Shown here: in pieces, positions 1 to 7,468 of the stretch
How the letters are laid out: each line of letters starts with the position of its first letter
Position numbering within the stretch: the first letter of the stretch is position 1
Assembly (NCBI GenBank): GCA_900544425.1
Contig: UQUX01000024.1
Location: 1-20,127 of the forward strand
Reading direction: 5' to 3'
Origin: an uncultured Collinsella sp.
GTDB taxonomy: Bacteria > Actinomycetota > Coriobacteriia > Coriobacteriales > Coriobacteriaceae
DNA: 20,127 nucleotides
The notes under the pieces: model-generated
What the model saw: the letters and a program-made list of their open reading frames with translations, nothing else
Told to the model about the DNA's origin: nothing
The model's database searches: none
Translations under genes and position numbers: made by a program

Positions 1-1196
1 TCAGGTGCAGGTGCCGGCTCAGGCTCAGGCTCAGGCGCAGGCTCGGTCGCGGGAGCGGGTGCAGGTGCCGGCGAAGCATCCGGAGCGCTGTAACCCGAAG
101 CAGCGGACTTCTTCTCGAAGGGCAATGCAAAAGTCAGGACGTCGTCCTTATCCTCATCGGCCCATTCGCTTGCATAGCGTGCGACCCAATAGCCAACGGC
201 ACGGTGCTTGAGCATCTTGCCAAAGACCGTAAGAAATACGGTGACGAAAGCAACCAGCACCAGGAACAGCACGAGCGTGACGCCACCGCCGGTAACAATT
301 GCCTCAATACCCGTAGGACGATAGTAGTAGCTATACATACCGACAGAGGCAATGGCGCCAAAGACGACCGTCAAGATCCATGTGACAACATTGGCGACCA
401 GGCCCGTCAAAAACTCGGGAAGGAACGAAGCGCAGAACAGCTTGGTCTTGTTGTGCTTAAAGGCCGCCCAGACCTTATCGAGCGAAAACGCGCTCTCGAC
501 GCGACCGGTCACCGCAAAGTGCATCACGGCGATGTCGGCGAACATCTTAAAGAAGACACCCAGAATCGCCGAGGCAATCAGCGCCAGGACAAGCAGGCCG
601 AGCGAACCGAACAGCGCAGCCTCGAGCGCATAGGAGCCATAGTAGGAGTACGAGCCTGCGGCACCAAGCGCCACGCCCTCCACCAGCGAAAGCACTACAC
701 CGATAACGGGAATGGCAGCGATAACCTCGAGCACGATCGAAATAACGCTCGAAAAGACTCCGAGACCAAACGACGTGGAACGCATGAGCGGACGGTCCAT
801 GCCGTCATCGACCTTGAGCGACAGATCACGGCCCCACTCGATACCAAAGCCGGAACCGCACACGCTCGCAATGCAAGCTGCCAAAAAGCCGATGGCAGCT
901 GCAATGCCGCCAATAACGGGAATAAACAACACGAGCACCGACACAACGCAAATCAGCGCCGGCAAAAACGCGATTTGGCATACACGCTGAAGCACGCCCG
1001 GAGTCTTAGTCATATCTTGGAACGCCTGAGCCACACAGCCCTTTGGCGCATTCGCCACGGGCGGTTGCGGAACAAACTGCTGGGGCTGAGGCTGTCCCTG
1101 GGGAGCGGGGCCAGCGGCACCGGCATTAGGAGCACCACACACGCCGCAGAACTTGTCGTTATCGCCCATGGGGGCGCCACACTGCGAGCAGAACAT
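1..1196 (-). CDS. Zinc-ribbon multi-pass membrane protein (DUF4013-like), partial, C-terminus off the left edge
   Basis: The frame opens at an ATG (1194-1196) and stays open to the left edge: 398 codons with no stop. An AAGGG ribosome site lies about 10 bases upstream. The N-terminus MFCSQCGAPMGDNDKFCGVCG has two CxxC knuckles of a zinc ribbon. A Pro/Gln-rich linker follows, then about five hydrophobic segments with repeated IPVIGG/IPVIGV motifs and a hydrophilic stretch near residues 240-260. The tail is a Pro/Ala/Glu repeat (PAPAPA, EPEPEP), encoded by the six-base repeats at 10-50. Zinc-ribbon plus DUF4013-like membrane proteins are common in Coriobacteriia and have no established function. 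Calling it DUF4013 is from memory of the family style. The plus-strand frames across here are shadows. The gene is intact as far as it is seen; its end is missing. Confidence 0.8.
   Translation of the reverse strand, partial: MFCSQCGAPMGDNDKFCGVCGAPNAGAAGPAPQGQPQPQQFVPQPPVANAPKGCVAQAFQDMTKTPGVLQRVCQIAFLPALICVVSVLVLFIPVIGGIAAAIGFLAACIASVCGSGFGIEWGRDLSLKVDDGMDRPLMRSTSFGLGVFSSVISIVLEVIAAIPVIGVVLSLVEGVALGAAGSYSYYGSYALEAALFGSLGLLVLALIASAILGVFFKMFADIAVMHFAVTGRVESAFSLDKVWAAFKHNKTKLFCASFLPEFLTGLVANVVTWILTVVFGAIASVGMYSYYYRPTGIEAIVTGGGVTLVLFLVLVAFVTVFLTVFGKMLKHRAVGYWVARYASEWADEDKDDVLTFALPFEKKSAASGYSAPDASPAPAPAPATEPAPEPEPEPAPAP
10..50. repeat. Short tandem repeat, units of about 6 bases (ggctca-like)
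   Basis: Imperfect tandem copies of ggctca/ggcgca encode the Pro-Ala-Glu tail of the membrane protein at the left edge. This kind of tract can vary in length between strains. Confidence 0.6.
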
Positions 1197-1345
1197 AGAA
1201 TCATCCCTTCGTATCTTGAACAAATCACTTGGATCGCAAACGATGTCTTTAGCATCATTATTGCCCAATGTGGGGTCAAATACTCAAAGATGACCGATTT
1301 GCAAGATACACGGCGCCAGCAGGCGGTTCGTTGAATACGTCTGTG

Positions 1346-2368
1346 CTAGTTCGTTCCGCGGAAGCCCTTGCCGACAATCTCGGAGCTGTCGACGATCGTG
1401 ATAAAGGCACCCGGATCGACCTCGCGCGCATAACGGCGCAGCTGCACGGCCTCGCGACGGCTCAGCACGCTCATGATCACCGTCACGCACTTGCCCGAGA
1501 AGGCACCGTAGCCGCGGCTGATGGTCGCCGTGCGGTTGAGATGCTTGACGATAAACTCCTCGACCTTAAGGGGTTCGGAGCAAATGACCGTGCAGACCTT
1601 ACGAAGATGGATGCTCTCGATGGCCTTGTCGACCACAAGCGTCTTGGCAAACAGGCCGAGCACGCAATACAGACCGACACGCGGGCCATACAAAAAGGCC
1701 GCGATGGTCACGATACCGATATCGACCAGCAGCAGGGCGCGGCCAATCTCGAGCGTGGTGCGGCGCTTGAGGATCATGGCAAGAATGTCCGTGCCACCCG
1801 TCGAGGCGCCGATGTCAAAGACAATAGCGCTGCCGAGCGCCGGCAAGATGACGGCAAAGCACAGGTCGAGCCACATATCGCCCGTCATCGAGACATCGGT
1901 CGGAATAAAGAGCTCAAACAGCGAAACATAGGCGGACAGCGCAAACGAGGCGAAGACACTCCAAAGAATCGCCTTGCGTTCCAAAAAGATAAAGCCCAAA
2001 ACGACGAGAACCGCGTTGATAATCCACATAAAGACGCCGACGGGCAGGGTCGGGAACAGCGTGGACAGAATGACCGACACGCCCGAGGTGCCGCCAAAAG
2101 CAAAGTGATTAGGGGTTTTAAACGCAACGATGGCAAAGGCCGTAAGAATCAGGCCCAGATTGAGCTCGGCAAAAAAGCGCGGGAAACCCGGCTCCTGGCT
2201 GCGCTTTTGGCCGGCACGCTCGCCGCGCTCGATATCGGTGCGATCAACCACGCGCTCCATCGGCACTACGGGAGGACGATGCACCTCTTCGGCAGCACGC
2301 GATGCCGCCTCTGCCGCGGCGGCCTCAATCGCCCATGCCTTGCTTTCTGTTTCGTGCTCGTCAGCCAT
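1346..2368 (-). CDS. YitT family membrane protein (YitT_membrane + DUF2179)
   Basis: The protein has 340 residues. Residues 1-65 are a charged Ala/Glu-rich cytoplasmic extension. Residues about 68-265 are the hydrophobic YitT core, with the typical FGGTSGVSVIL and GASTGGTDILAMIL motifs. Residues about 265-335 are a soluble DUF2179 domain, with ISRGYGAFSGK and the closing ITIVDSSEIVGKGF. YitT proteins usually have about 280-290 residues; the excess here is the N-terminal extension. The ATG start has GAGGGG about 8 bases upstream. The substrate and function of this family are unknown; DUF2179 resembles small ligand-binding domains. It appears to be transcribed alone: the asp23 operon upstream ends in its own hairpins (2488-2580). 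Confidence 0.9.
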   Translation of the reverse strand: MADEHETESKAWAIEAAAAEAASRAAEEVHRPPVVPMERVVDRTDIERGERAGQKRSQEPGFPRFFAELNLGLILTAFAIVAFKTPNHFAFGGTSGVSVILSTLFPTLPVGVFMWIINAVLVVLGFIFLERKAILWSVFASFALSAYVSLFELFIPTDVSMTGDMWLDLCFAVILPALGSAIVFDIGASTGGTDILAMILKRRTTLEIGRALLLVDIGIVTIAAFLYGPRVGLYCVLGLFAKTLVVDKAIESIHLRKVCTVICSEPLKVEEFIVKHLNRTATISRGYGAFSGKCVTVIMSVLSRREAVQLRRYAREVDPGAFITIVDSSEIVGKGFRGTN

Positions 2369-2487
2369 TACGGCAACCCCTCGTTAACAATTTGGAAACA
2401 ATGCGCCCATTAGGGTAACGCGGAACGCGACGATTGCAACCCCTAGTTAGACGAGCGGTATGCCTACATCGGGGGGGGCATACAAAT

Positions 2488-2525
2488 AACGGCCGGCCAC
2501 GCTTTTGCTTGCGCGGTCGGCCGTT
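2488..2525 (-). terminator. Rho-independent terminator of the asp23 operon
   Basis: A 15-base stem with two G-T pairs surrounds an 8-base loop. Read on the minus strand it is followed by TTATTTGT. It lies about 55 bases past the asp23 stop codon, beyond the palindrome at 2544-2580. Confidence 0.65.
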
Positions 2526-2543
2526 TAACGTTTTCGCAGATAA

Positions 2544-2580
2544 AACCTGCCAAAACAAACCTGTCCCTTTTTGGAAGGTT
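2544..2580 (-). repeat. Post-stop palindrome A, loop core GGGACAGG
   Basis: Arms AACCTGCCAAAA (2544-2555) and TTTTGGAAGGTT (2569-2580) pair at 11 of 12 positions. On the minus strand the loop contains AGGGACAGGTTTG. The outer arm overlaps the asp23 stop codon (2579-2581). It shares layout and loop core with the palindromes at 5170, 7425 and 9421. Confidence 0.65.
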
Positions 2581-3106
2581 ATTCGTGCTGGCTGGTGCGG
2601 TGCTCGTACTCCTCGGGGGTGATGACGTCCTCGATACGCAGGTTGACGCCCGCCACCTCAAGGCCGGTCATCGCGGCAAGGCGCTCGGTGACACGTGCCT
2701 TGACATCGTCGAAGATCGCGGGCGCATAGGCACCGTACTCGATAATGACGGAGATGTTGACGACCACGCGATTGTCATCGGTGACCTCGACCGTCACGCC
2801 CTTGGTCAGATTCTCGGCACCAAACTGCTCCTGCACAAAGTGCATAAGGTTACCCTTCATGCCCAGAACGTGCGGCACCTCGCGGGTGGCCATGGCGACA
2901 ATCTTCTCGATCACGCCGTTGGAATAGGTCAGCGAGTCCTCGGACTCGTCCGCCTCCTCGTCCATCTCCTCGTTGTCCTCGCCCGCATCGGACTCGGCCT
3001 CGACGAGCGCCTCGTCCTCGAGCGTTACGTCCTCCGCCTCGGCGGCGACGGTCTCGTCTGCCTCGAGCTCGGTATCGGCTACATCGACCTTCGTATTAAA
3101 AGCCAT
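2579..3106 (-). CDS. Asp23/Gls24 family envelope stress protein
   Basis: The protein has 175 residues. Residues 1-57 are very acidic (many Glu/Asp) and low in complexity. Residues about 58-165 form the Asp23 domain, with YSNGVIEKIVAMATREVPHV, the VNISVIIEYGAYAP strand and a GLEVAGVNLRIEDV strand. In Firmicutes, Asp23 is a cytoplasmic protein tethered to the membrane by AmaP and linked to cell-envelope homeostasis. The two genes upstream here are an AmaP-like anchor and a DUF2273 protein, the usual partners. The start ATG has a strong AAGGAGG 5 bases upstream. The acidic N-terminus is longer than in the classic staphylococcal protein as I recall it. Confidence 0.9.
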   Translation of the reverse strand: MAFNTKVDVADTELEADETVAAEAEDVTLEDEALVEAESDAGEDNEEMDEEADESEDSLTYSNGVIEKIVAMATREVPHVLGMKGNLMHFVQEQFGAENLTKGVTVEVTDDNRVVVNISVIIEYGAYAPAIFDDVKARVTERLAAMTGLEVAGVNLRIEDVITPEEYEHRTSQHE

Positions 3107-3150
3107 GGTTCCTCCTTATGCCTGCCGCGGATGCGACAGTCGAATACATA

Positions 3151-3528
3151 TTAGCGACCGCTAAACAGACGGCCGAAGAAGTTGACGATCCCGTTTTCGC
3201 CGTCGCGAATTTGGCCGATCACGGCGCCGATCAGCACGAAGAATGCAATGACGAGCGTGTCCCACAGGCCCAACGTGAGCACCAACACGGCGAGGATAAA
3301 GCCAGCGACGGCGCCAAGCGTGGTGTTGGGATGACGCACGGCATAGCTCCAGATGGCAGCGCCCGTACCCTTGATGAGACCCATAGCCTCGTCAAAATCC
3401 GCGGCTGCCGCGTCTTGTAACTCGGTTGCCTCTGCTTTGGAATCAACAGGTTCGTTCGCCGGCGTGGCGCTCTGGTCAATCGTCAGGCGCGGCGTACGAG
3501 CGGTCTTGTCTTGATTGGTATCACTCAC
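3151..3528 (-). CDS. DUF2273 family small membrane protein
   Basis: The protein has 125 residues if read from the GTG at 3526-3528. I chose this start because GGAGG lies 7 bases upstream and the longer frame has no membrane or domain logic. Residues 1-50 are hydrophilic. Two adjacent membrane helices follow at about 71-88 and 89-106, then a short tail ending in FFGRLFSGR. DUF2273 proteins are small two-helix proteins that sit beside Asp23 and AmaP genes, with unknown biochemical role. The start overlaps the last 8 bases of the upstream amaP-like gene, so the two are probably translationally coupled. The asp23 start is 44 bases downstream. Confidence 0.8.
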   Translation of the reverse strand: MSDTNQDKTARTPRLTIDQSATPANEPVDSKAEATELQDAAAADFDEAMGLIKGTGAAIWSYAVRHPNTTLGAVAGFILAVLVLTLGLWDTLVIAFFVLIGAVIGQIRDGENGIVNFFGRLFSGR

Positions 3529-4066
3529 CGGAAACCTCCACGGTCTGGACGGTAGTCTTGGACGGCAAAAAACGAACGCGTGCGGTCGTGCCCGGCGTGC
3601 CAAGCATGGTGTCGCAAGCTTCCTCGATGCGCCGCTGCATCGCAGTAGCCAGAGATGCCACGTCCTTATCGTCAAGCGCGATAGCCTCGACCTTAAATCG
3701 GACGTGCGAATCGTCGGAGCCTTGGACGCGGGCCTCGACATGCTCGACCATCACGCGATCGTCGCGCTCTGCCGCAGTGCGAGCGCACGAAGAAAGCGCC
3801 GCGAGCGTGACCTCGATATTGCGCTCCCCCGCCGGATGCACACAGGACGGCTCGCGACGAGCAAACATCAGGCGGAAGAAGCTTACCAGCACGCCGATCG
3901 CCACAACTCCGCCGCATGCCGTCACGACAATGCGCGGCATGGGGTCGCGCATCAGCAGCATAAAGCGATACGTATACGGCCCCCAAAACTGGCAGACAAG
4001 CGTACCCAGCGCCACGATGGCGGCGGCAAGATACACAATCGCTAGGGCTCGTTTGAGTACGCGCAC
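3521..4066 (-). CDS. AmaP-like alkaline-shock membrane anchor protein
   Basis: The protein has 181 residues and starts at GTG (4064-4066), with AAGGGAG about 7 bases upstream. A first membrane helix lies at about 8-30 and a second at about 46-66. A soluble region of about 110 residues follows, with the pattern NIEVTLAALSS... RVMVEHVEARV... HVRFKVEAIALDDKDV, an alternating strand-helix pattern seen in AmaP. In staphylococci AmaP anchors Asp23 to the membrane. The assignment rests on topology, size and position as first gene of an amaP / DUF2273 / asp23 operon more than on sequence motifs, so it is less sure than the Asp23 call. Confidence 0.7.
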   Translation of the reverse strand: MRVLKRALAIVYLAAAIVALGTLVCQFWGPYTYRFMLLMRDPMPRIVVTACGGVVAIGVLVSFFRLMFARREPSCVHPAGERNIEVTLAALSSCARTAAERDDRVMVEHVEARVQGSDDSHVRFKVEAIALDDKDVASLATAMQRRIEEACDTMLGTPGTTARVRFLPSKTTVQTVEVSGE

Positions 4067-4116
4067 GTGGCGCTCCCTTCAAATCTCGGCACTCGAAATA
4101 CAAAACGGTTCGCATC

Positions 4117-4145
4117 ATTATAAAAGAGCCGGGTCCGGTGCTCTA
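4117..4145 (-). promoter_or_regulatory. Candidate promoter of the amaP-DUF2273-asp23 operon
   Basis: On the minus strand there is a perfect TATAAT (4117-4122), with a weak TAGAGC 17 bases upstream (4140-4145). The spacer is the distal arm of the yebC terminator, and the terminator's T-run leads directly into the TATAAT. Confidence 0.4.
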
Positions 4146-4163
4146 CGCACGCGGATCCGGCTC
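4121..4163 (-). terminator. Rho-independent terminator of yebC
   Basis: Arms 4126-4137 and 4152-4163 form a 12-base GC-rich stem with one mismatch, followed by TTTTA on the minus strand. A second, smaller hairpin (GCACGG / CCGTGC) lies immediately after the yebC stop codon at about 4210-4227. Confidence 0.75.
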
Positions 4164-4232
4164 ATCTATTCCACGAGGCTTGCATGCTCGCTTCATTATG
4201 CCCAGATATGCACGGCTTAACCCGTGCGGGCG

Positions 4233-5039
4233 CTACTCCTCCTCGAGGGCAGCGATGACCTCGTCGGTCATGTCCATGGTGCTGTAAACATCCTGGACGT
4301 CGTCGAGCTCCTCAAGACGGTCGATGAGGCGCTGAACCTTCTTGGCGTCGGCGCCGGAGACCTCGGTCGGGGTGGTCGGGACCATGGTGGTCTCGGAGCC
4401 CTTGACCTGGACGCCCTGCTCCTCGAGCGCCTTGGAGACAGCCATGACCTCGTTAGCAGTAGTCCAGACGATCCACTCCTCGCCGGCATCCTCGTAGTCC
4501 TCGCCACCGGCCTCGGCGATGGCCATCATGAACTCATCCTCGTCACCGGCAGCACCGTTGGCGATCATGGTCTCCTTCTTGGCGTTCTCGTCCAGGATCT
4601 CCTTGGCAACAACGATCTGGCCCTTGCGCTCAAACTGGAAGGCGACGGAGCCGGAGGTACCCAGGTTGCCACCAGCGTGGGAGAAGGCGGAACGGACATC
4701 AGCGGCGGTGCGGTTGCGGTTGTCGGTCAGGCAGTCAACGTAGACGGCGACACCGGCGGGGCCGTAGCCCTCGTACACGATGTTCTCGTAGACGGCAGCG
4801 TCGGCACCCGAACCAAAAGCCTTGTCGATAGCGGACTTGATCTTGTCCTTGGGCATGGACTGAGCCTTGGCCTTGGCAACGGCAGCGGCGAGGCTGGCGT
4901 TGTTCTCGGGCAGCGGGTCACCGCCGAGACGGGCAGCAACGGTGATGTTGCGGCTCAGCTTGGAGAAGAGGGCGGAACGCTTGGCGTCCTGCGCGCCCTT
5001 ACGATGCTTGGTTGTGGCCCACTTAGAGTGTCCGGACAT
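4233..5039 (-). CDS. yebC: YebC/PmpR family protein (TACO1-like)
   Basis: The protein has 268 residues and begins with the family signature MSGHSKWATTKHRKGAQDAK. Other conserved blocks are ENIVYEGYGPAGVAVYVDCL, DNRNRTAADVRSAFSHAGGN and GTSGSVAFQFERKG. The usual length is about 240-250; the extra residues are mainly acidic, around 165-182 and at the C-terminus (VIAALEEE). The family was long called a transcriptional regulator; more recent work on bacterial and mitochondrial (TACO1) members points to a role in translation through proline stretches. The ATG has AGGAG about 8 bases upstream. It has its own terminator, so it is probably monocistronic. Confidence 0.95.
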   Translation of the reverse strand: MSGHSKWATTKHRKGAQDAKRSALFSKLSRNITVAARLGGDPLPENNASLAAAVAKAKAQSMPKDKIKSAIDKAFGSGADAAVYENIVYEGYGPAGVAVYVDCLTDNRNRTAADVRSAFSHAGGNLGTSGSVAFQFERKGQIVVAKEILDENAKKETMIANGAAGDEDEFMMAIAEAGGEDYEDAGEEWIVWTTANEVMAVSKALEEQGVQVKGSETTMVPTTPTEVSGADAKKVQRLIDRLEELDDVQDVYSTMDMTDEVIAALEEE

Positions 5040-5169
5040 ACGTGTCTCCTATCGGTTTCGACCTAAAGCCCAGCGCAGATGCTCGGGCAATATAAACAAA
5101 CGTCGTTATGATATACCTACTGGCCTGCGAGATAAACCCCAAAATGAAGGCGTCGTGATGATGCCACCC

Positions 5170-5204
5170 TTTGGTGCAAAGCAACCTGACCCCAATGCAC
5201 CAAA
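5170..5204 (-). repeat. Post-stop palindrome B, loop core GGGGTCAGG
   Basis: Perfect 9-base arms TTTGGTGCA (5170-5178) and TGCACCAAA (5196-5204) enclose a 17-base loop that reads TTGGGGTCAGGTTGCTT on the minus strand. It abuts the stop codon of the DUF6020-like gene at 5205-5207. No T-run follows, so it is not a typical terminator. Confidence 0.7.
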
Positions 5205-7388
5205 TTAGGACCAGAGGAGGTCGCTGCGGGTGATGGTGGCGCCGATGGCAAAGGGCATGCAGGCGATGACCGGATACAGGTAGCGCATGTAGGTCGAGCC
5301 ATTGCAGGGACCGATCAGGCACACGGCGAGCACGCCCAGCAGCGGCACCCAAATGGCCAGCCCGCGCCACGAATGACGACGTAGCAGATAGAGCACCACG
5401 GCGATCATGATCCACACATAGGTGGCCGAGCTCATGGTGAGCGAGATAAACGGGATGCGTTGTACTGCCACGCGATACAGGTTGATCAGGTGGTCGCACC
5501 AGCGCACGACCTTGCTATCGACCGGATGGAAGTCAAAGTACTTGAGGTTATCGGGCTTCGCCATAATCTCGGCACTGCGCGCCGTGCTGTAGACCCACGC
5601 ATCGCGGGCGCTCGGATAAAAGTAGCCGTAGTAGTTATTGATGAGCGCCGAGATATAGCACTCGGGATCCTTTTTGAACATCTGGGCCCACACCTCAAAA
5701 TAAGCCTTGATGTCCTCCTGCGAGGCGTACTCGTTAAAGCAATTTTTGACGGCGTCCGACTTATCCGGGTTGTAACGGCGCCCCAGATTCTCGTACTTGA
5801 GCACACGGTCGATCACGGCACGCTCTTCGTCGGTCACCAAGCCGTCGCAAGGAGCCTCCACGATGGTGCCGTCCTCCTTAACCGTGGGGTTGACGCCCGA
5901 GTTGAGGCCGTCGTGCTTTTGGACAAAACGAGCCGTCTGCTGGAACGGAATCGAGAGGATTTCGCGCTTGGAACCAGGCGTGATGTCGTGTGCCGGCATA
6001 AAGACCTTGGTGAAGTACATATTAGAGGCAAGGCAGAGCGCAAGCACCGCAAGAACTCCCACCCAGCGGAAACGCGGGGTGGCGCCCGAAGGCGCAGCAC
6101 CAGCCTGCTTGGCTGCACGACGAGCCACATGCACGTCCCATGCGCAAAGCGCCGCCGCGATTACGCATGCCGCCAGGGGAAACACCAGGCCGCCGTTACG
6201 CAGAAACGTGGAGCCCATGGCGCCCAGAGCAAGCAGCAGCCAATCGTGGCGCGCAAAGAGCACGGGGGCTTTCTCGCCCGTTCGCTCGACATTGGCATCA
6301 CGACGGGGCAAGCCACATGCCACGAGCTTGACGGTCTGTACCAGCAGCACCAAGAACGCGTCGGCAAAGAGCACGTCTTTGGTGAGCAACGCCGCGTAGT
6401 TAGAGAACATCGGCATAAACACAAAGAACAGCAAGATCACGCCGCGGACCGGCAGGCTCACGCCCAGCTTGCGCAGCGACGAGATGGAATAGGCCATGCA
6501 GGCGGCCGTAATGACGAACTGAGCGCAGGTGTAGATGGCAAGACCTGCGTTGGCGCTGTTGAACAGTGAAAGCCCCAGCTGGACGCACGAACCGATGATA
6601 GCCGTGTGCACCACGGGATGATGTCCGTTGAGCAACACATTGGGATTGAGCAGACGCAGGTAGTCACTCGTGCCGTTGGGGTAGTTGAACCACTGGCGAA
6701 TCTGCGCACCCGTATCTCCCATAAAAAGGCCGGGCAGCGAAGCGATGAGCGTGGGCGCCCAGGCGACCATAAGCACCAGGAAGGGCCCGGCAAAGGGATG
6801 GACCGAGAGCACGGCGTGAGTCACACGCCATACGCGGCCAAAGTGCGCCTCGGAAAACGGAATGCGCCGAGAGCTCAGCCAATCTAGACACTCAAAGGCA
6901 AGGTAGAAGGCAACGACCGCCAAGAGCATCCAGCCCGCGCCGCCAATCCAGGCGCAGATGATGCGGGCTTTGTCGCCAAGGACAATCTCGGCCGAATCGG
7001 TGAGATCGTAGCTGCGGCCGAACACCATGCAGATGGCGAAGAACAGCGACGGCAGAATGATCGATGGACGCCAGGTGTCGCCACGGCCAAAGAACACGTA
7101 GCGAAACGGCAAGGTGAGCAGGCAGGCAAGCGCAAGCAGCATGACCGCGTCGGTATGGCCGGCAAACGAGAGGAGCACCTCGTAGCACACGTACAGCATG
7201 CCCGAGGCTTTGGGGTCAATCGCCAAGACTGCGTTGCTCGACACCGGGGCAGGATCGATGGAAAACGCCGTGGTCGCCAACAGCGCGAGCAAAAATGCGA
7301 TGAGCGTCTGCTTGGCGGGGTAGCGCTTAAACCAGACGATGCGGGCAGCGTCGCGCGCAGCCGTTGTGGAGAGGTCGGAATCCTTCAC
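5205..7388 (-). CDS. DUF6020-like large membrane protein, possible GT-C-type glycosyltransferase
   Basis: The protein has 727 residues and starts at GTG (7386-7388), with GAAAGG about 10 bases upstream. About ten to twelve membrane helices lie at 28-44, 80-98, 108-125, 145-165, 200-218, 260-300, 313-330, 335-358, around 385-450 and at the C-terminus. The stretch GLFMGDTGAQIRQW (220-233), followed by NPNVLLNGHHPVVHT, is highly polar between helices. It resembles the acidic first outer loop of GT-C enzymes such as the PMT and ArnT families. A hydrophilic domain of about 180 residues (about 460-640) lies before the last helices. The family name comes from memory; its function is not known to me. 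The gene stands between yebC and lgt with a palindrome at each flank. Confidence 0.7.
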   Translation of the reverse strand: MKDSDLSTTAARDAARIVWFKRYPAKQTLIAFLLALLATTAFSIDPAPVSSNAVLAIDPKASGMLYVCYEVLLSFAGHTDAVMLLALACLLTLPFRYVFFGRGDTWRPSIILPSLFFAICMVFGRSYDLTDSAEIVLGDKARIICAWIGGAGWMLLAVVAFYLAFECLDWLSSRRIPFSEAHFGRVWRVTHAVLSVHPFAGPFLVLMVAWAPTLIASLPGLFMGDTGAQIRQWFNYPNGTSDYLRLLNPNVLLNGHHPVVHTAIIGSCVQLGLSLFNSANAGLAIYTCAQFVITAACMAYSISSLRKLGVSLPVRGVILLFFVFMPMFSNYAALLTKDVLFADAFLVLLVQTVKLVACGLPRRDANVERTGEKAPVLFARHDWLLLALGAMGSTFLRNGGLVFPLAACVIAAALCAWDVHVARRAAKQAGAAPSGATPRFRWVGVLAVLALCLASNMYFTKVFMPAHDITPGSKREILSIPFQQTARFVQKHDGLNSGVNPTVKEDGTIVEAPCDGLVTDEERAVIDRVLKYENLGRRYNPDKSDAVKNCFNEYASQEDIKAYFEVWAQMFKKDPECYISALINNYYGYFYPSARDAWVYSTARSAEIMAKPDNLKYFDFHPVDSKVVRWCDHLINLYRVAVQRIPFISLTMSSATYVWIMIAVVLYLLRRHSWRGLAIWVPLLGVLAVCLIGPCNGSTYMRYLYPVIACMPFAIGATITRSDLLWS

Positions 7389-7424
7389 AGTCCGAAAGCC
7401 TTTCTAGAAACCTATCAAACTCGG

Positions 7425-7467
7425 CAAGACCACCACAAAGGTGCCTGTCCCCTTTGTGGTGGTCTTG
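7425..7467 (-). repeat. Post-stop palindrome C, loop core GGACAGG, perfect 17-base arms
   Basis: Arms CAAGACCACCACAAAGG (7425-7441) and its exact complement (7451-7467) enclose a 9-base loop, GGACAGGCA on the minus strand; with the flanking bases this gives GGGGACAGGCACC. It starts one base after the lgt stop codon (7469-7471). No T-run follows on either strand. Confidence 0.8.
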
Positions 7468-7468
7468 G

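Noticed and set aside
204..2413. Long plus-strand open frames over the left-edge membrane protein and the YitT gene
   Set aside because: They are high-GC shadows: Arg/His/Asp-rich with no domain, no ribosome site, and opposite clear membrane proteins.
2471..2478. Run of eight G residues as a phase-variable tract
   Set aside because: It lies between genes, about 100 bases from the yitT start, with no frame or promoter spacing that depends on it.
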